Positions 9,205 to 18,712 of a stretch of DNA of 64,000 nt are shown here, piece after piece. Numbering within the stretch: position 1 is the stretch's first letter; the number at the start of each line of letters is the position of its first letter. Origin of the DNA: Bacillus marasmi (GTDB taxonomy: Bacteria > Bacillota > Bacilli > Bacillales > Cytobacillaceae); assembly GCF_902168435.1 (NCBI RefSeq), contig NZ_LR656171.1:124001-188000 (forward strand). Reading direction: 5' to 3'. The notes beneath the pieces were generated by a model. That model ran no database searches, had not been told where the DNA came from, and was given only the letters and a program-made list of their open reading frames with translations. The position numbers were made by a program, and so were the translations under genes.

Positions 9205-10617
9205 TTAATTCTCGGCTGAGTCTTCCCAAGGTTTAAAAGAAAAAGGTATTCCTGCCATTTTTGCCGTCAATTCATCAAAGGAAACTAAATCTTTTTTTGA
9301 TAACTCCTTTAATGACCGCTTCCCCATTGCTCTTAGTGCTATTTTTATTTCCTCTGTGCTCGCTGTTAAAAATTTTTCTGCTGCTTGTACCCCATCCTCA
9401 ACCTTAAATTGATCCTTAAACTTTCCATCATACCAAAGTGCTTGTGTTGGCGGTTCAAATGGTATTGCTTTTAATACTTGCTCATGAGCAAGTGCAAATA
9501 ACATAGCTGAACCCAAATAAACGGCATCAGCTCCAAATGCGAGTGTTTTTAAAAAATGGCCTGGGACCAGCATTCCCCCGGAGATAATGAGACTAATTTT
9601 CCCTTTCATATTTCTTTTTTCTAAATGGTTAGCTGCCCGAACCACCGCATGTAGGGTGGGAATTCCAAAATCATCAAACATAATAGGTGGTGCGCCAACC
9701 ATCGCCGCTTGACCACCGTCAATTACGATAAAATCGACTTCTAGAGAGATTAAATTATCAATATCTTCTTCAATTCTTCCACCCGCGCCAATTTTCACTC
9801 CAATTGGTACTCCGCCAGATAATTCTCTTAACTCATCAACCAATTGTTTTATATCCATTAAAGTTTGATTTTCGAAAAAGTTTTCAGCAACGATTGCATC
9901 CTCGTTTTCCTTTAAACCCATAACATCACGAGCACGACCTGTTAAATTTTTTGGCAGAACTTTTTTCCCCATTCCTGCGGTAGCACCTTGTCCTAGCCTA
10001 ATTTCAATCATGTCAGCACGCTTGATAAATTCCTCATCCTTCCCCCATTCTGTTTTCGAGAACTGTAATATGTACTTACCTACAGCGTTTAATTCCTCCG
10101 GTAAAATCCCACCTTGCCCAGAGTTTAAGGCTGTACCTACGTTTTTGGTTGCTTGCGCTAAAGAAAGCCTTGCTTGTTCACTGAGTGAAATCCCATAGCC
10201 CATTCCGCTAATCATCAAGGGAATGTTTATTTTCATTGGCTTTTTGGCCATAGGACCAAGAGTAACAGCCACATCAACATCTTCTTCCTTATCGATTGGA
10301 AAAGGGGACGTTTGAGCCGGGATAAATGTAATCGAGTCTAAATGTGGCCATTTTTTAGCCGAGCCGCCGAGCGGACGCTCAAGAAGAAGTCCAGTATGTG
10401 CCCGCATCGTATTTTCAAGTACATTTTGAAGACCTACATGTCGAAGCCCTGGCATCAATTCCATAATGTTTTCTTGATAATTGTCAGTTAGGATAATTTT
10501 GCCAGTACCTCTAACGATTTTTTTCAAAATCCATCGCCAGCCAACAAGCATGAATAAAGAAGCTGAAAATAATATGACTATCATGCCAAAATTCAAATAT
10601 AGAATGATATCGGTCAT
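9205..10617 (-). CDS. FMN-binding glutamate synthase-like flavoprotein, copy 2
   Basis: A 470-residue protein with one N-terminal membrane helix (about residues 5-25) and a glutamate synthase central/FMN domain (TIM barrel, PF01645 type) over about 80-440. FMN-barrel motifs such as GVPIGVKIGAGG and GADAVYLGSAMLF are present, whereas the glutaminase and small-subunit parts of true GOGAT are missing. Its loop reads DGGQAAMVGAPP where its neighbour has DGGQGGSYGAPP, the latter closer to the GOGAT form. Start ATG 10617 after AAAGGGAGA; an earlier ATG at 10653 lacks a good site. It lies 41 bp downstream of a paralogue of similar length. Substrate unknown. Confidence 0.85.
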   Translation of the reverse strand: MTDIILYLNFGMIVILFSASLFMLVGWRWILKKIVRGTGKIILTDNYQENIMELMPGLRHVGLQNVLENTMRAHTGLLLERPLGGSAKKWPHLDSITFIPAQTSPFPIDKEEDVDVAVTLGPMAKKPMKINIPLMISGMGYGISLSEQARLSLAQATKNVGTALNSGQGGILPEELNAVGKYILQFSKTEWGKDEEFIKRADMIEIRLGQGATAGMGKKVLPKNLTGRARDVMGLKENEDAIVAENFFENQTLMDIKQLVDELRELSGGVPIGVKIGAGGRIEEDIDNLISLEVDFIVIDGGQAAMVGAPPIMFDDFGIPTLHAVVRAANHLEKRNMKGKISLIISGGMLVPGHFLKTLAFGADAVYLGSAMLFALAHEQVLKAIPFEPPTQALWYDGKFKDQFKVEDGVQAAEKFLTASTEEIKIALRAMGKRSLKELSKKDLVSFDELTAKMAGIPFSFKPWEDSAEN

Positions 10618-10658
10618 TTTTACTTCTCCCTTTAAACAGAAAACGGACCACAAGTACC

Positions 10659-12071
10659 CTATTCCGCTTTTTGCTTATCCTCAAATGGTTCAAAAGAAAA
10701 AGGAATTCCAATCATTTTTGCAGTCGTCTGATCATAAGACACTAAATCACTTTTGGAAAGTTCTTGTAAAGACCGTTTTCCCATTGCTCTTAGTGCCGTT
10801 TTCATTTCTTCCGCACTTGCTGTTAAGTATTTTTCTACTGCTGTTGCCCCTTCGTCTACTTTTAATTGATCCTTAAATTTCCCATTATCCCAAACAAGTT
10901 GAGTTGGCGGCTCAAAAGGAAAGGTTTGTAGGTTCTGCTTATGAGCGACAGCAAATAATATCGCAGAACCTAAATAAACAGCATCCGCACCGAGTGCTAG
11001 TACTTTTAAATAATGACCTGGGGAAAATAAACCAGCAGACGATATTAAACTGATCTTCCCTTTCATGTTTCTTTTTTCCAAGTGATTAGCTGCCCGAACA
11101 ATTCCTTGTAACGTTGGTATTCCAAAATCATCAGACAATAGTGGCGGTGCACCATAGGAACCACCTTGTCCGCCATCAATTGCAATATAATCAACCCCTA
11201 TGTCAATCAGATGATCAACGTCTTCTTCAATTTTTCCGCCTGCGCCTATTTTCACTCCAATTGGTACGCCACCCGATAGACTTCGAAGCTCATCAACTAG
11301 CTCTTTTAAATCGTTTAATGTTTGACTCTCTAAGAAATTTTCATAAATCACTGCTTCTTCATTTTCATTTAAACCTAATGTTTTGCAAGCTTCATTGGAT
11401 AAATCTTTATTTGGTATTTTCCAACCCATCCCGACAACCGCGCCTTGTCCCAGTTTTATTTCAATCATATCAGCACGTTTGATAATAGCTTCTTCTTTTG
11501 CCCATGCTGTTTTTGAAAATTGTAATATATATTTTCCTGCCTTTTTTATTTCCTCTGGTAAGATTCCTCCTTCGCCTGAATTAATGGCTGTTCCGCATTT
11601 TTTAGCACCTTCTACTAATGCCATTCTGGTTTTTTCACTGAGAGCAACCCCAAAGCCCATCCCGCTAATCATTAACGGAATGTTTATCGTTAATGGTTTT
11701 TTTGCCTTAGGTCCAATCGTAACTGTAACATCAACAGCTTCACTACTATCAATCGGAAACGGCGATGTTTGAACAGGGATAAAGGTAATTGGTTCAAGGT
11801 GGGGCCATTTCTTTGAAGAACCTAGTGGACGGTGTAGCAGCATTCCTGATTCTGCTCGAAAGTTATTTTCAAGCACATTCTGAATGCCCACATGTCGAAG
11901 GCCAGGAATCATTTCCACAATATTTTCTGGGTAACTGTCTGTTAAAAGAATTTTCCCTATTTGCTTTGTAAAACGTTTTACTAACCAACGCCACCCAAAA
12001 AGCATGATTAATATAACCACACAAACCATTGTGAGGATGATAAAGCTTAAATAATATAAAATATGGGTCAA
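10659..12071 (-). CDS. FMN-binding glutamate synthase-like flavoprotein, copy 1
   Basis: A 470-residue paralogue of the downstream gene and alike in almost every segment: an N-terminal membrane helix (about 3-23), then a GltB-type FMN barrel with NSGEGGILPEE, GVPIGVKIGAGG and GGQGGSYGAPP. Proteins of this kind are annotated as glutamate-synthase-family FMN proteins, but no reaction has been established that I know of. The membrane anchor suggests electron exchange with the respiratory chain rather than ammonia assimilation (inference). Start TTG at 12071, with GTGAGGCG about 8 nt upstream. Confidence 0.85.
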   Translation of the reverse strand: MTHILYYLSFIILTMVCVVILIMLFGWRWLVKRFTKQIGKILLTDSYPENIVEMIPGLRHVGIQNVLENNFRAESGMLLHRPLGSSKKWPHLEPITFIPVQTSPFPIDSSEAVDVTVTIGPKAKKPLTINIPLMISGMGFGVALSEKTRMALVEGAKKCGTAINSGEGGILPEEIKKAGKYILQFSKTAWAKEEAIIKRADMIEIKLGQGAVVGMGWKIPNKDLSNEACKTLGLNENEEAVIYENFLESQTLNDLKELVDELRSLSGGVPIGVKIGAGGKIEEDVDHLIDIGVDYIAIDGGQGGSYGAPPLLSDDFGIPTLQGIVRAANHLEKRNMKGKISLISSAGLFSPGHYLKVLALGADAVYLGSAILFAVAHKQNLQTFPFEPPTQLVWDNGKFKDQLKVDEGATAVEKYLTASAEEMKTALRAMGKRSLQELSKSDLVSYDQTTAKMIGIPFSFEPFEDKQKAE

Positions 12072-12220
12072 ATTTATCGCCTCACAATAAATGTCATTTC
12101 ATACACATTACAGTTCTTACTATTACCAATAAAAACAAAATCATGTGTCTTTTGGCATCTTAACGTATTAAAATTTCATTTTTCACCAAAATATGAACAT
12201 ATATGATTAAGGGGCACGTT

Positions 12221-12970
12221 ATGATGAACTTATTGAACGACATTTCCCACCGACTATGGCCAATCCCGTCCGGAATATGGATTATGAAACAAAAATGGAG
12301 TAATTTATTATTTGCTCACTGGCCAATTCCAGAAGAATCTCTACGATCATATATACCTAGTTCATTAAAAATTGATACTTTCAATGGTGCCGCATGGTTA
12401 GGTGTGGTCGCATTTGTTATGGATGGTATATATCTTCGTGGACTAAAGGGCTTTTCCGTTACGCCAAGATTTACAGAGGTAAATGTAAGGACATATGTTC
12501 ATTACAATGGAAAACCAGGGGTTTATTTTTTGTCTCTAGATGTTGGGGATAAAGCTTCATTAATGGTGGCTAAAAGATGGTATCGTTTACCTTATCAACC
12601 TGCAAAAAGCTCGTTAAAAATGGAAGATAAAGCTGTGTATTGGGAAAATATTCGGAGAGGGAAATCTAAAATTCCGATAGAATTTAAGGGGAAATTTGTT
12701 CCTCTTTCGAGAGTTTATTATCCTGAACAAGGAACATTTGAGCACTGGGCTACTGAGCGATATTGTCTTTACAGTAAGGATAACAGGGACAACCTGTATA
12801 CCGCAGAAATCCATCATAGTCAGTGGCCGTTACAAAACGTCGAGGCGGAAATTTTTAGTAATACTCTTTTTACGCCTTTTCAATTACAACCTACTGAATC
12901 AAAACCGATTGTTCATTTTTCAAAGGGTTTAGAAACTATTTTTTGGAACATTAAAAGATTAAAGATTTGA
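12221..12970 (+). CDS. DUF2071 (YqjF-like) protein
   Basis: A 249-residue soluble protein of the DUF2071/YqjF family, recognised by the N-terminal pattern KQKWSNLLFAHWPIPEESLR, the central GAAWLGVVAF and TEVNVRTYV motifs, and the late SQWPLQNVEAE. The fold is related to acetoacetate decarboxylase, but no activity is established. Start chosen at ATG 12221 because AAGGGG at 12209-12214 gives 6-nt spacing; an in-frame ATG at 12203 lacks a site. It precedes the CopC/CopD pair by 66 bp and could be co-transcribed. Confidence 0.85.
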   Translation: MMNLLNDISHRLWPIPSGIWIMKQKWSNLLFAHWPIPEESLRSYIPSSLKIDTFNGAAWLGVVAFVMDGIYLRGLKGFSVTPRFTEVNVRTYVHYNGKPGVYFLSLDVGDKASLMVAKRWYRLPYQPAKSSLKMEDKAVYWENIRRGKSKIPIEFKGKFVPLSRVYYPEQGTFEHWATERYCLYSKDNRDNLYTAEIHHSQWPLQNVEAEIFSNTLFTPFQLQPTESKPIVHFSKGLETIFWNIKRLKI

Positions 12971-13036
12971 TAATTGATTAGGTGGCCATATCCTTTGAAG
13001 TATTGAACTAATTCATACCATTCGGAGGTTGTTTTC

Positions 13037-13594
13037 ATGAAAAAACTATTGTTATTTACTATAATTTTCTTTCTAGCATTTGTTAATGGCGCCCTTGCAC
13101 ACACTGGTTTGAAGAGCTCTTCACCTCAATACGGGGAAATCATAAACGATGAATTAAACCAAATCAGATTAATTTTTGAAACAAAGATTGAGCAAGGAAG
13201 TAAGCTGGAAATTAATCATTCTAACGGAGAACCTGTGCAAGTTGATAACATCGCCATAACAGAAAATCAAATGGTGGGAAATCTCTCTAACTTCTTAAAC
13301 AATGGGAATTACATCGTGAATTGGGAAATAATTGGTGCTGATGGACATCCACTTGATGGTGAATTCACTTTTTCAGTTGATTTACCCGTTAGCGAGGAAC
13401 AGGAACCTAGGCAGGATCAGCTCACACAAAAAGATGAAACACAGCCTCAAGCCGATGAAGTAAAAGAAGATAAAACTAAAGCTGATGACGCTCAACAGTC
13501 CAATAAAGCAGCTTATCCGATTCCAGTAATTTTAGGAGTTTTGATTGTGATTATCGTTGCTAGTTTCTTATTTTTAATGAAAAGGAAGCAATAG
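13037..13594 (+). CDS. CopC-domain copper-binding membrane protein
   Basis: A 185-residue exported protein. The signal peptide (1-21) is predicted to be cut after Ala21, leaving His22 as the new N-terminus (AHTGLKSSSP), the classic Cu(II) ligand of CopC. The CopC beta-sandwich spans about 22-115 and contains the second-site motif GADGHPLDGEFTF. A charged Gln/Lys/Asp linker (about 120-155) leads to a C-terminal membrane helix (162-180), so the domain is tethered outside the membrane. Start ATG 13037 after CGGAGG. CopD follows after 2 bp. Together they resemble B. subtilis YcnJ split into two proteins, implicated in copper uptake. Confidence 0.9.
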   Translation: MKKLLLFTIIFFLAFVNGALAHTGLKSSSPQYGEIINDELNQIRLIFETKIEQGSKLEINHSNGEPVQVDNIAITENQMVGNLSNFLNNGNYIVNWEIIGADGHPLDGEFTFSVDLPVSEEQEPRQDQLTQKDETQPQADEVKEDKTKADDAQQSNKAAYPIPVILGVLIVIIVASFLFLMKRKQ

Positions 13595-13596
13595 TC

Positions 13597-14688
13597 ATGC
13601 CTTTTATAAACACCATTACTCAAGCACTTATATATGTATGTTTCGGTATTATCCTTGGGAGCTTTATTTTATCCTTGGTGCCATTATCATATAGACCAGC
13701 TATATCAGTACCAAAAGGAACCATTTTGACAGCTATAGCAGGTATAGCTATTTTTTCATTTATACCGGTTTTACAGTTAATTTTATATCTTTCTCCAGGG
13801 ATGGGATTTTTGTATACTTTACAGTCTGTTTTATTAACGTTTGAGGTTGGAAAAGCTTGGTGCTTTACTTTCGTTTTATCCATCCTATTATTTATATTTG
13901 CCATTTGGACTGATTATCGAAAATGCGCATTACATTCATATATTGGTATGGTTTTAGTTTTAATATTAATTTTTGCATTAGCATGGTCCAGCCATGCGAG
14001 TTCACTAAATAAAGTGGTTGGTTTCCTCACACATACAATCCATTTTACAGCAGTTAGTGTTTGGTGCGGTATTCTCATTGTTATTAGTTGGTTTTCTAAA
14101 AACCATTCTAACTGGACCAATTTCTTAAAATGGTTTACACCTACAGCGAGCTTTTGTTTCATAAGTACGATAGTTTCTGGACTCATTCTCATGACGTTTG
14201 TCGTGAATTTCAATGACTACACAAATTCCTGGATTCTTCCTTATGGACAAACTTTGTTAATTAAGCATTTATTAATCCTCCCACTGCTTATATACGCATT
14301 GATTAACAGCATTTTTATCAAAAGAAATATAATGATAGATGACCAATATAATCCAATCGCTTGGACAAGAATGGAAAGCATCATGATTTTGCTGATTTTT
14401 TCAGCAACAGCTGCATTAGGACAGCAATCTCCGCCTCACGAAACAGTCATAATAGATGAAGAAGTTTCTAATCTTTTTAAGTTTTTTTATGAAGGACCGT
14501 TTTTCCCAGAAATGACATTACAGTTTTCGATGAACATAACTAGCGTTAGTCTGATAGGATTCGCGCTCCTTTTCCTAGCCATAATCATTATTTCTTATAT
14601 AAAAAAAGCACCCACCATTTTAACATTAGTCATGAGTGTGCTTTTCGTATTTAGCATCTATTTATCAATCATGCTAAGTGTAACATGA
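13597..14688 (+). CDS. CopD-family copper transport membrane protein
   Basis: A 363-residue protein with about eight or nine membrane segments. The CopD domain is recognised by the central HASSLNKVVGFLTHTIHFTA stretch and the following W(C)G motif, whose His residues lie in or near the membrane. In the YcnJ/PcoD group it is thought to move copper across the membrane with CopC as the outer metal-binding partner. It starts 2 bp after the CopC gene and ends 10 bp before the convergent ZIP gene. No metal-regulator site was evident upstream of the pair. Confidence 0.87.
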   Translation: MPFINTITQALIYVCFGIILGSFILSLVPLSYRPAISVPKGTILTAIAGIAIFSFIPVLQLILYLSPGMGFLYTLQSVLLTFEVGKAWCFTFVLSILLFIFAIWTDYRKCALHSYIGMVLVLILIFALAWSSHASSLNKVVGFLTHTIHFTAVSVWCGILIVISWFSKNHSNWTNFLKWFTPTASFCFISTIVSGLILMTFVVNFNDYTNSWILPYGQTLLIKHLLILPLLIYALINSIFIKRNIMIDDQYNPIAWTRMESIMILLIFSATAALGQQSPPHETVIIDEEVSNLFKFFYEGPFFPEMTLQFSMNITSVSLIGFALLFLAIIIISYIKKAPTILTLVMSVLFVFSIYLSIMLSVT

Positions 14689-14698
14689 CATTTTTTCA

Positions 14699-15439
14699 TT
14701 AATGTCCAAAGGAAACAAATACAAAATACAGTTTGATAAAAATTAATCCTAGGCACGCGCTCATTACCATCTTCAATGTTAAGTGGTTTTTGAGTCCTTT
14801 CCACAAAATCTCAAAGAATGTAACGTATCCTAAGGACCCTATTGCGATACCCATTATAATCGTACGGAGCTGAATCGAATTAACATCAAAGGTAATTCCA
14901 AAATAAATATTTAAGCTTACTGCAAGAGATAACAAAGATCCAAAAATCAGAAAACTTTTTAGCTTCATTTTAGAGTAGAGGACCGAAACCATCATGACCA
15001 TTCCCTCTGGAATATGGTGAAGTATTATAGCGCCAAATAATGAAGGATCTTGGAAATGATGATGAGTAAAATTTAAACCTAAGGCAAAACCCGTAGGTAT
15101 ACTATGAATAAATAGGGCTAAAAACAATAAAGTAAAGGTTTCATGATGTTCAATATGAACTATTTTAGGATGCTGATGCAAATATCTATCTATTAACAAC
15201 ATAAACATAAACCCCAACGTAATTCCAATGAATATCCCAACTGGTTGATATTTTCCTATCAAATCTGGAATCAACTCAAACCCTAATAAACCCGCTAAAA
15301 TACCTCCACAAAAAACAATTAATAAGAGGTAGTTTTGTTTCATCATTTTTGTAAGCAATACTACGGCTAATCCACCAACGATTATCCCAACAAAAATATA
15401 AATCCAGATCATAAGGCTTGTCTCGAATGCTTCTGTCAT
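14699..15439 (-). CDS. ZIP-family divalent metal transporter
   Basis: A 246-residue membrane protein with eight predicted helices. The ZIP signature is present: His-rich loop segments (HQHPKIVHIEHHET), helix 4 with HSIPTGFALGL and helix 5 with HHIPEGMVMM, which form the binuclear metal site. ZIP proteins bring Zn2+ or similar divalent ions into the cytoplasm. It is convergent with CopD and divergent from the MarR-arsM pair. I looked for a Zur box upstream and did not find one, so control by zinc is not shown by the sequence. Confidence 0.88.
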   Translation of the reverse strand: MTEAFETSLMIWIYIFVGIIVGGLAVVLLTKMMKQNYLLLIVFCGGILAGLLGFELIPDLIGKYQPVGIFIGITLGFMFMLLIDRYLHQHPKIVHIEHHETFTLLFLALFIHSIPTGFALGLNFTHHHFQDPSLFGAIILHHIPEGMVMMVSVLYSKMKLKSFLIFGSLLSLAVSLNIYFGITFDVNSIQLRTIIMGIAIGSLGYVTFFEILWKGLKNHLTLKMVMSACLGLIFIKLYFVFVSFGH

Positions 15440-15554
15440 TTGTACCCCCGGAGAGTCTTTTTTACATTATATTCGAATTCAGGATCGGAATAACTAAAAC
15501 TAGACTTGGAATTCTAAAGACCAAAATATATTTGCGTTTTGTAATTAAAATAGG

Positions 15555-15567
15555 TTGCAAATCGCAA
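15555..15567. promoter_or_regulatory. Candidate MarR operator
   Basis: TTGCAAATCGCAA, an inverted repeat (TTGC/GCAA) of the kind bound by MarR dimers, 36 bp upstream of the MarR start and within the divergent spacer shared with the ZIP gene. Autoregulation is inferred. Confidence 0.4.
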
Positions 15568-15602
15568 TTTTATTAGATATAAATATAATAGAGGTGAAAA
15601 AA

Positions 15603-16058
15603 ATGGAAGACAACAACCTTAGAAGTATATTCCAAATGATTGTTAGGAGGTTTGGATTTTTAAACGAGCAGTGCTGTGAAGATTGTTGCGGCAACGACAT
15701 CAGTCTTATCCAAAGTCAAATTTTATATGAAATATCAAGACAAGACGCCCCCTCTATGCAAGAAGTTGCTGGAGCGCTAGGCGTAGATATTACTACTTTT
15801 AGTCGACAGGTAAAAACTTTAGTTGAAAGAGACCTTGTCAAAAAAACACCACACCCAAACGATAACCGCGTCAACCTACTATCACTCACGTCTAAAGGAA
15901 ATATGACAGAACAAAAGATTAATGACGAAATGAATAAATATCTTAACCAAGTCTTATCTAATTTAACGGATTTCGAGCGTGAAACAGTTATTAGATCAAT
16001 GGATTTATTAGACAAAGCATTGAAAAAAACCGTAAATAATTGTTGTTCTCCAAAATAA
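15603..16058 (+). CDS. Cys-rich MarR-family regulator, likely arsenic-responsive
   Basis: A 151-residue protein with a MarR winged helix (helix-turn-helix about 45-70, SMQEVAGALGVDITTFSRQVKTL; wing with KKTPHPNDNRVNLLSLT). Two Cys pairs near the N-terminus (QCCEDCCGN, about residues 20-26) and a CC pair six residues from the end are unusual for MarR and could bind As(III) or another thiophilic metal. The adjoining arsM gene supports this. Start ATG 15603 after GAGGTG; an in-frame ATG 48 bp upstream overlaps the candidate operator. Role as an arsenic sensor is inference. Confidence 0.85.
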   Translation: MEDNNLRSIFQMIVRRFGFLNEQCCEDCCGNDISLIQSQILYEISRQDAPSMQEVAGALGVDITTFSRQVKTLVERDLVKKTPHPNDNRVNLLSLTSKGNMTEQKINDEMNKYLNQVLSNLTDFERETVIRSMDLLDKALKKTVNNCCSPK

Positions 16059-16186
16059 GGGAGAAGATGTAAACACATTATAACACTTGCAATCAACAAG
16101 TAAAATACTTGAAATTACTAACTGATTGATTCATTTTTTATTTCATTCTGCTTAAATGACAAAAATTATTTGAGGAGTGATTCTTT

Positions 16187-16978
16187 TTGAGAAACAAAGA
16201 AGAAATCCGGGAACATATTCGCAAGAACTATACAGAAATCGCCTTAAAAGGTACTGAAAGTGATTGCTGTAGTGGTGGCTGTAGCTGTAGTGAATCCCCT
16301 ACTAACATTCATGACATTTCCGTTAAACTAGGATATTCAAAAGACGATCTTGCTAATATGCCAATTGAAGCAAACATGGGCTTAGGATGTGGCAATCCAA
16401 TCGCCATTGCATCGCTAATGGAAGGCGATACTGTACTTGACCTTGGAAGTGGCGGCGGATTCGATTGTTTCCTTGCAAGAGAGAAGGTCGGCGAAACTGG
16501 TACTGTAATTGGTGTTGATATGACACCTGATATGATTAAATTAGCGAGAAAAAATGCAACAAAAACTGGATACTCTAATGTTGAATTCAGGCTGGGAGAA
16601 ATTGAACATTTACCAGTCGCTGACTCATCAGTGGATGTTATCATATCCAACTGCGTCATCAATCTCTCTTTAGACAAAGAGAAAGTATTTAAGGATGCAT
16701 ATAGAGTCCTTAAGCCAGGTGGACGATTATCGATATCTGATGTCGTGGCAACCGCACAATTACCTCAACAAATTAAGGATGATCTCGCACTACTTGCAGG
16801 CTGTGTTAGTGGAGCTGAATATTATGAGGACTTAAAAAGAATGATTGAACAGGCAGGTTTTAGAGATATCAGTCTAACACCAAAGGATAACAGCAAGGAG
16901 ATTATCAATTCATGGTCCCCAGATCATCATCTTGAAGATTATGTTGCCTCCTTTATAATTGAGGCTGTTAAGAGGTAG
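16187..16978 (+). CDS. arsM: Arsenite S-adenosylmethyltransferase
   Basis: A 263-residue class I SAM methyltransferase that methylates As(III) to volatile or less toxic organoarsenicals. SAM motif I is VLDLGSGGGFDC (about residues 82-93). Cysteines expected for As(III) binding are present: the N-terminal cluster CCSGGCSC (27-34), C68 in GLGCGNP, NCVINLS (about 158) and AGCVSGA (about 205). Start is TTG at 16187 with GAGGAGTGA ending 6 nt before it. It follows the Cys-rich MarR gene by 128 bp on the same strand and ends before a terminator. No arsB/arsC/acr3 genes are nearby, so it stands apart from a classical ars operon. Confidence 0.93.
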   Translation: MRNKEEIREHIRKNYTEIALKGTESDCCSGGCSCSESPTNIHDISVKLGYSKDDLANMPIEANMGLGCGNPIAIASLMEGDTVLDLGSGGGFDCFLAREKVGETGTVIGVDMTPDMIKLARKNATKTGYSNVEFRLGEIEHLPVADSSVDVIISNCVINLSLDKEKVFKDAYRVLKPGGRLSISDVVATAQLPQQIKDDLALLAGCVSGAEYYEDLKRMIEQAGFRDISLTPKDNSKEIINSWSPDHHLEDYVASFIIEAVKR

Positions 16979-17026
16979 CACACGTTGTTGAAATACCATT
17001 TTTGCGAGTCCTTTTGTCGAAAAAAA

Positions 17027-17056
17027 AACCACTCAACATTTCGTGAGTGGTTTTTT
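17027..17056. terminator. Bidirectional terminator arsM / fsa
   Basis: AACCACTC and GAGTGGTT arms between convergent genes, with six T following on plus and eight A preceding (a T run on minus). Confidence 0.85.
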
Positions 17057-17092
17057 CGCAATTACTTATGATCCGTAGTTTTTGCAGGTTCC

Positions 17093-17761
17093 TTAGATTT
17101 GTTTTGTTTTTTCCCAATCCGCCACGAATTTTGCAATTCCTTGGTCAGTTAATGGATGCTTTGTTAGTTGCTCAATTACTGAAAATGGAATTGTCGCAAT
17201 ATGTGCTCCAGCCATCGCAACACGTGTAACATGGTCTGGGTGTCTTACTGAAGCCGCAATAATTTGAGATTCTAAGTTATGAACACGGAATACTTCCGCA
17301 ATATTTTCAACTAATTGTACTCCATTTTCTGAAATGTCATCTAGACGACCTAAAAACGGAGAAACGTATGTAGCACCAGCACGGGCAGCCAATAGCGCTT
17401 GGTTCACTGTGAAGATAAGCGTAACGTTTGTTTTAACGCCTTTTTTAGTTAAATACCGGCAAGCCTCTAAACCTCCAAGTGTCATTGGTAGTTTAATCGT
17501 TACTTTCTCATCACCACCGTTGATTTTAATAAGTTCTTCTGCTTCGGCAATCATTTCTTCAGCTGTTACTGCATCTGGGCTAACTTCCGCAGAAACTGAT
17601 TCACATTCAGGGACAGCTTGGCAAATCTCAGCAATACGATCTTCAAATTTAACCCCTTCTTTTACAACTAAAGAAGGATTCGTGGTCACCCCAGCTAGAA
17701 CCCCGATTTTATATGCTTTTTTAATATCCTCAAGATTTGCAGTATCGATGAAAAATTTCAT
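17093..17761 (-). CDS. Transaldolase-type aldolase (TalC / fructose-6-phosphate aldolase family)
   Basis: A 222-residue TIM-barrel class I aldolase of the short transaldolase family. The N-terminal [16 protein letters not shown] and GVTTNPSL motifs and the Schiff-base Lys in TIKLPMT (about residue 85) are present. It exchanges dihydroxyacetone units between sugar phosphates in the pentose phosphate pathway; a true FSA activity cannot be excluded. Start ATG 17761 after TTGGAGGAAAG; the 42 residues upstream in frame are untranslated leader. It lies downstream of the DeoR gene, with DeoR-like repeats in the 143-bp spacer, and so is likely part of the pentitol regulon. Confidence 0.9.
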   Translation of the reverse strand: MKFFIDTANLEDIKKAYKIGVLAGVTTNPSLVVKEGVKFEDRIAEICQAVPECESVSAEVSPDAVTAEEMIAEAEELIKINGGDEKVTIKLPMTLGGLEACRYLTKKGVKTNVTLIFTVNQALLAARAGATYVSPFLGRLDDISENGVQLVENIAEVFRVHNLESQIIAASVRHPDHVTRVAMAGAHIATIPFSVIEQLTKHPLTDQGIAKFVADWEKTKQI

Positions 17762-17863
17762 TTTTTCTTTCCTCCAATTCTTTCTCAAAAATAGCAAAAT
17801 TATTTTAACCCTATAAGTATTATGAATGTTTTCAGGCAAAAAAATCAAGCACTTTATCGATAA

Positions 17864-17884
17864 AAACAAACAAAATCGAACAAT
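17864..17884 (-). promoter_or_regulatory. Candidate DeoR operator upstream of the aldolase gene
   Basis: On the minus strand TTGTTCGATT is followed directly by TTGTTTGTTT, a 10-bp direct repeat of the TTGYTCR type also found at the araB/dehydrogenase spacer. ATTTTGTTTGTTT recurs upstream of the deoR gene. Confidence 0.45.
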
Positions 17885-17904
17885 CATTAAACATTTTAAA
17901 ACAA

Positions 17905-18666
17905 TTAAGCAATAAAAACATTGATTCCCATCTCTTCAAATTGATGGATTTGTAGCTCGGTTGCTTCAGTTCCCGTCACTAGCTTATGAATCCGACTAGA
18001 AGAAGCAACGGTATGTAGGGAAATCCCTCCAATTTTACTATGATCTGCAACTACGATAACCTCTTGAGCTGCCTCGATCATCCCCATTTTAGCCGCTACT
18101 AGTTGTTCCTCAAAATGAGTAAGTCCAAATTTCGGGTGGATGGCTGGTGTTGCTACAAATGCTTTATGTACATGTAACGTTTTCAGTACCTCATTGGTAA
18201 ACATACCGTTTAACATGAAGCTCTCTGGATACAGAATTCCACCAGTTACAATGACCTTAATATCTTTAGAATCCCTAAACTCTGCGGCAATATTTATATC
18301 ATTTGTTACAACCGTCAGATTGGACCGTTTCGCAAGATGTTTTGCAATTTGGAGAGTGGTTGTCCCAGAATCTAATATAATATGCTCTCCGTCATTAACC
18401 ATCTCCGCTGCCTTTGCCCCAATGCGCTGCTTTTCTTCAACCCTTTCAGTAACCCTGACGGTAAAAGACGGCTCTGAATGAACTCCTTCTGTTAGAACGA
18501 CGCCGCCGTGGGTCCTCCGCAAAAGACCTTCTTTTTCAATTTCCGATAAATCACGACGAATTGTCGCTTCATGAACGTTAAATTCTTCTGCCAGTTGAAA
18601 GACAGATGCAACATTGTTTTTTTTCACATACTCGATAATTTTTAGTTTTCGTTCAGCGGCAAGCAT
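17905..18666 (-). CDS. DeoR-family sugar-phosphate-responsive regulator
   Basis: A 253-residue regulator: N-terminal DeoR helix-turn-helix (about 1-57; [35 protein letters not shown]) and a C-terminal isomerase-like effector domain (about 75-230) with the ILDSGTTT and VVTNDINIA motifs that bind sugar phosphates. It probably represses the surrounding pentitol genes until a phosphorylated intermediate accumulates. Start ATG 18666 with AAGGAG 8 nt upstream; a GTG at 18675 overlaps that site. It lies between araD and the aldolase on the same strand and has its own promoter. Confidence 0.9.
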   Translation of the reverse strand: MLAAERKLKIIEYVKKNNVASVFQLAEEFNVHEATIRRDLSEIEKEGLLRRTHGGVVLTEGVHSEPSFTVRVTERVEEKQRIGAKAAEMVNDGEHIILDSGTTTLQIAKHLAKRSNLTVVTNDINIAAEFRDSKDIKVIVTGGILYPESFMLNGMFTNEVLKTLHVHKAFVATPAIHPKFGLTHFEEQLVAAKMGMIEAAQEVIVVADHSKIGGISLHTVASSSRIHKLVTGTEATELQIHQFEEMGINVFIA

Positions 18667-18712
18667 ATTTCCCACTCCTTTATCTCCTAAAACAATCTCT
18701 ATTTATACTAAT

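Noticed and set aside
15440-15554. Zur box for the ZIP transporter
   Set aside because: No match to the AAATCGTAAT-N-ATTACGATTT type palindrome was seen.
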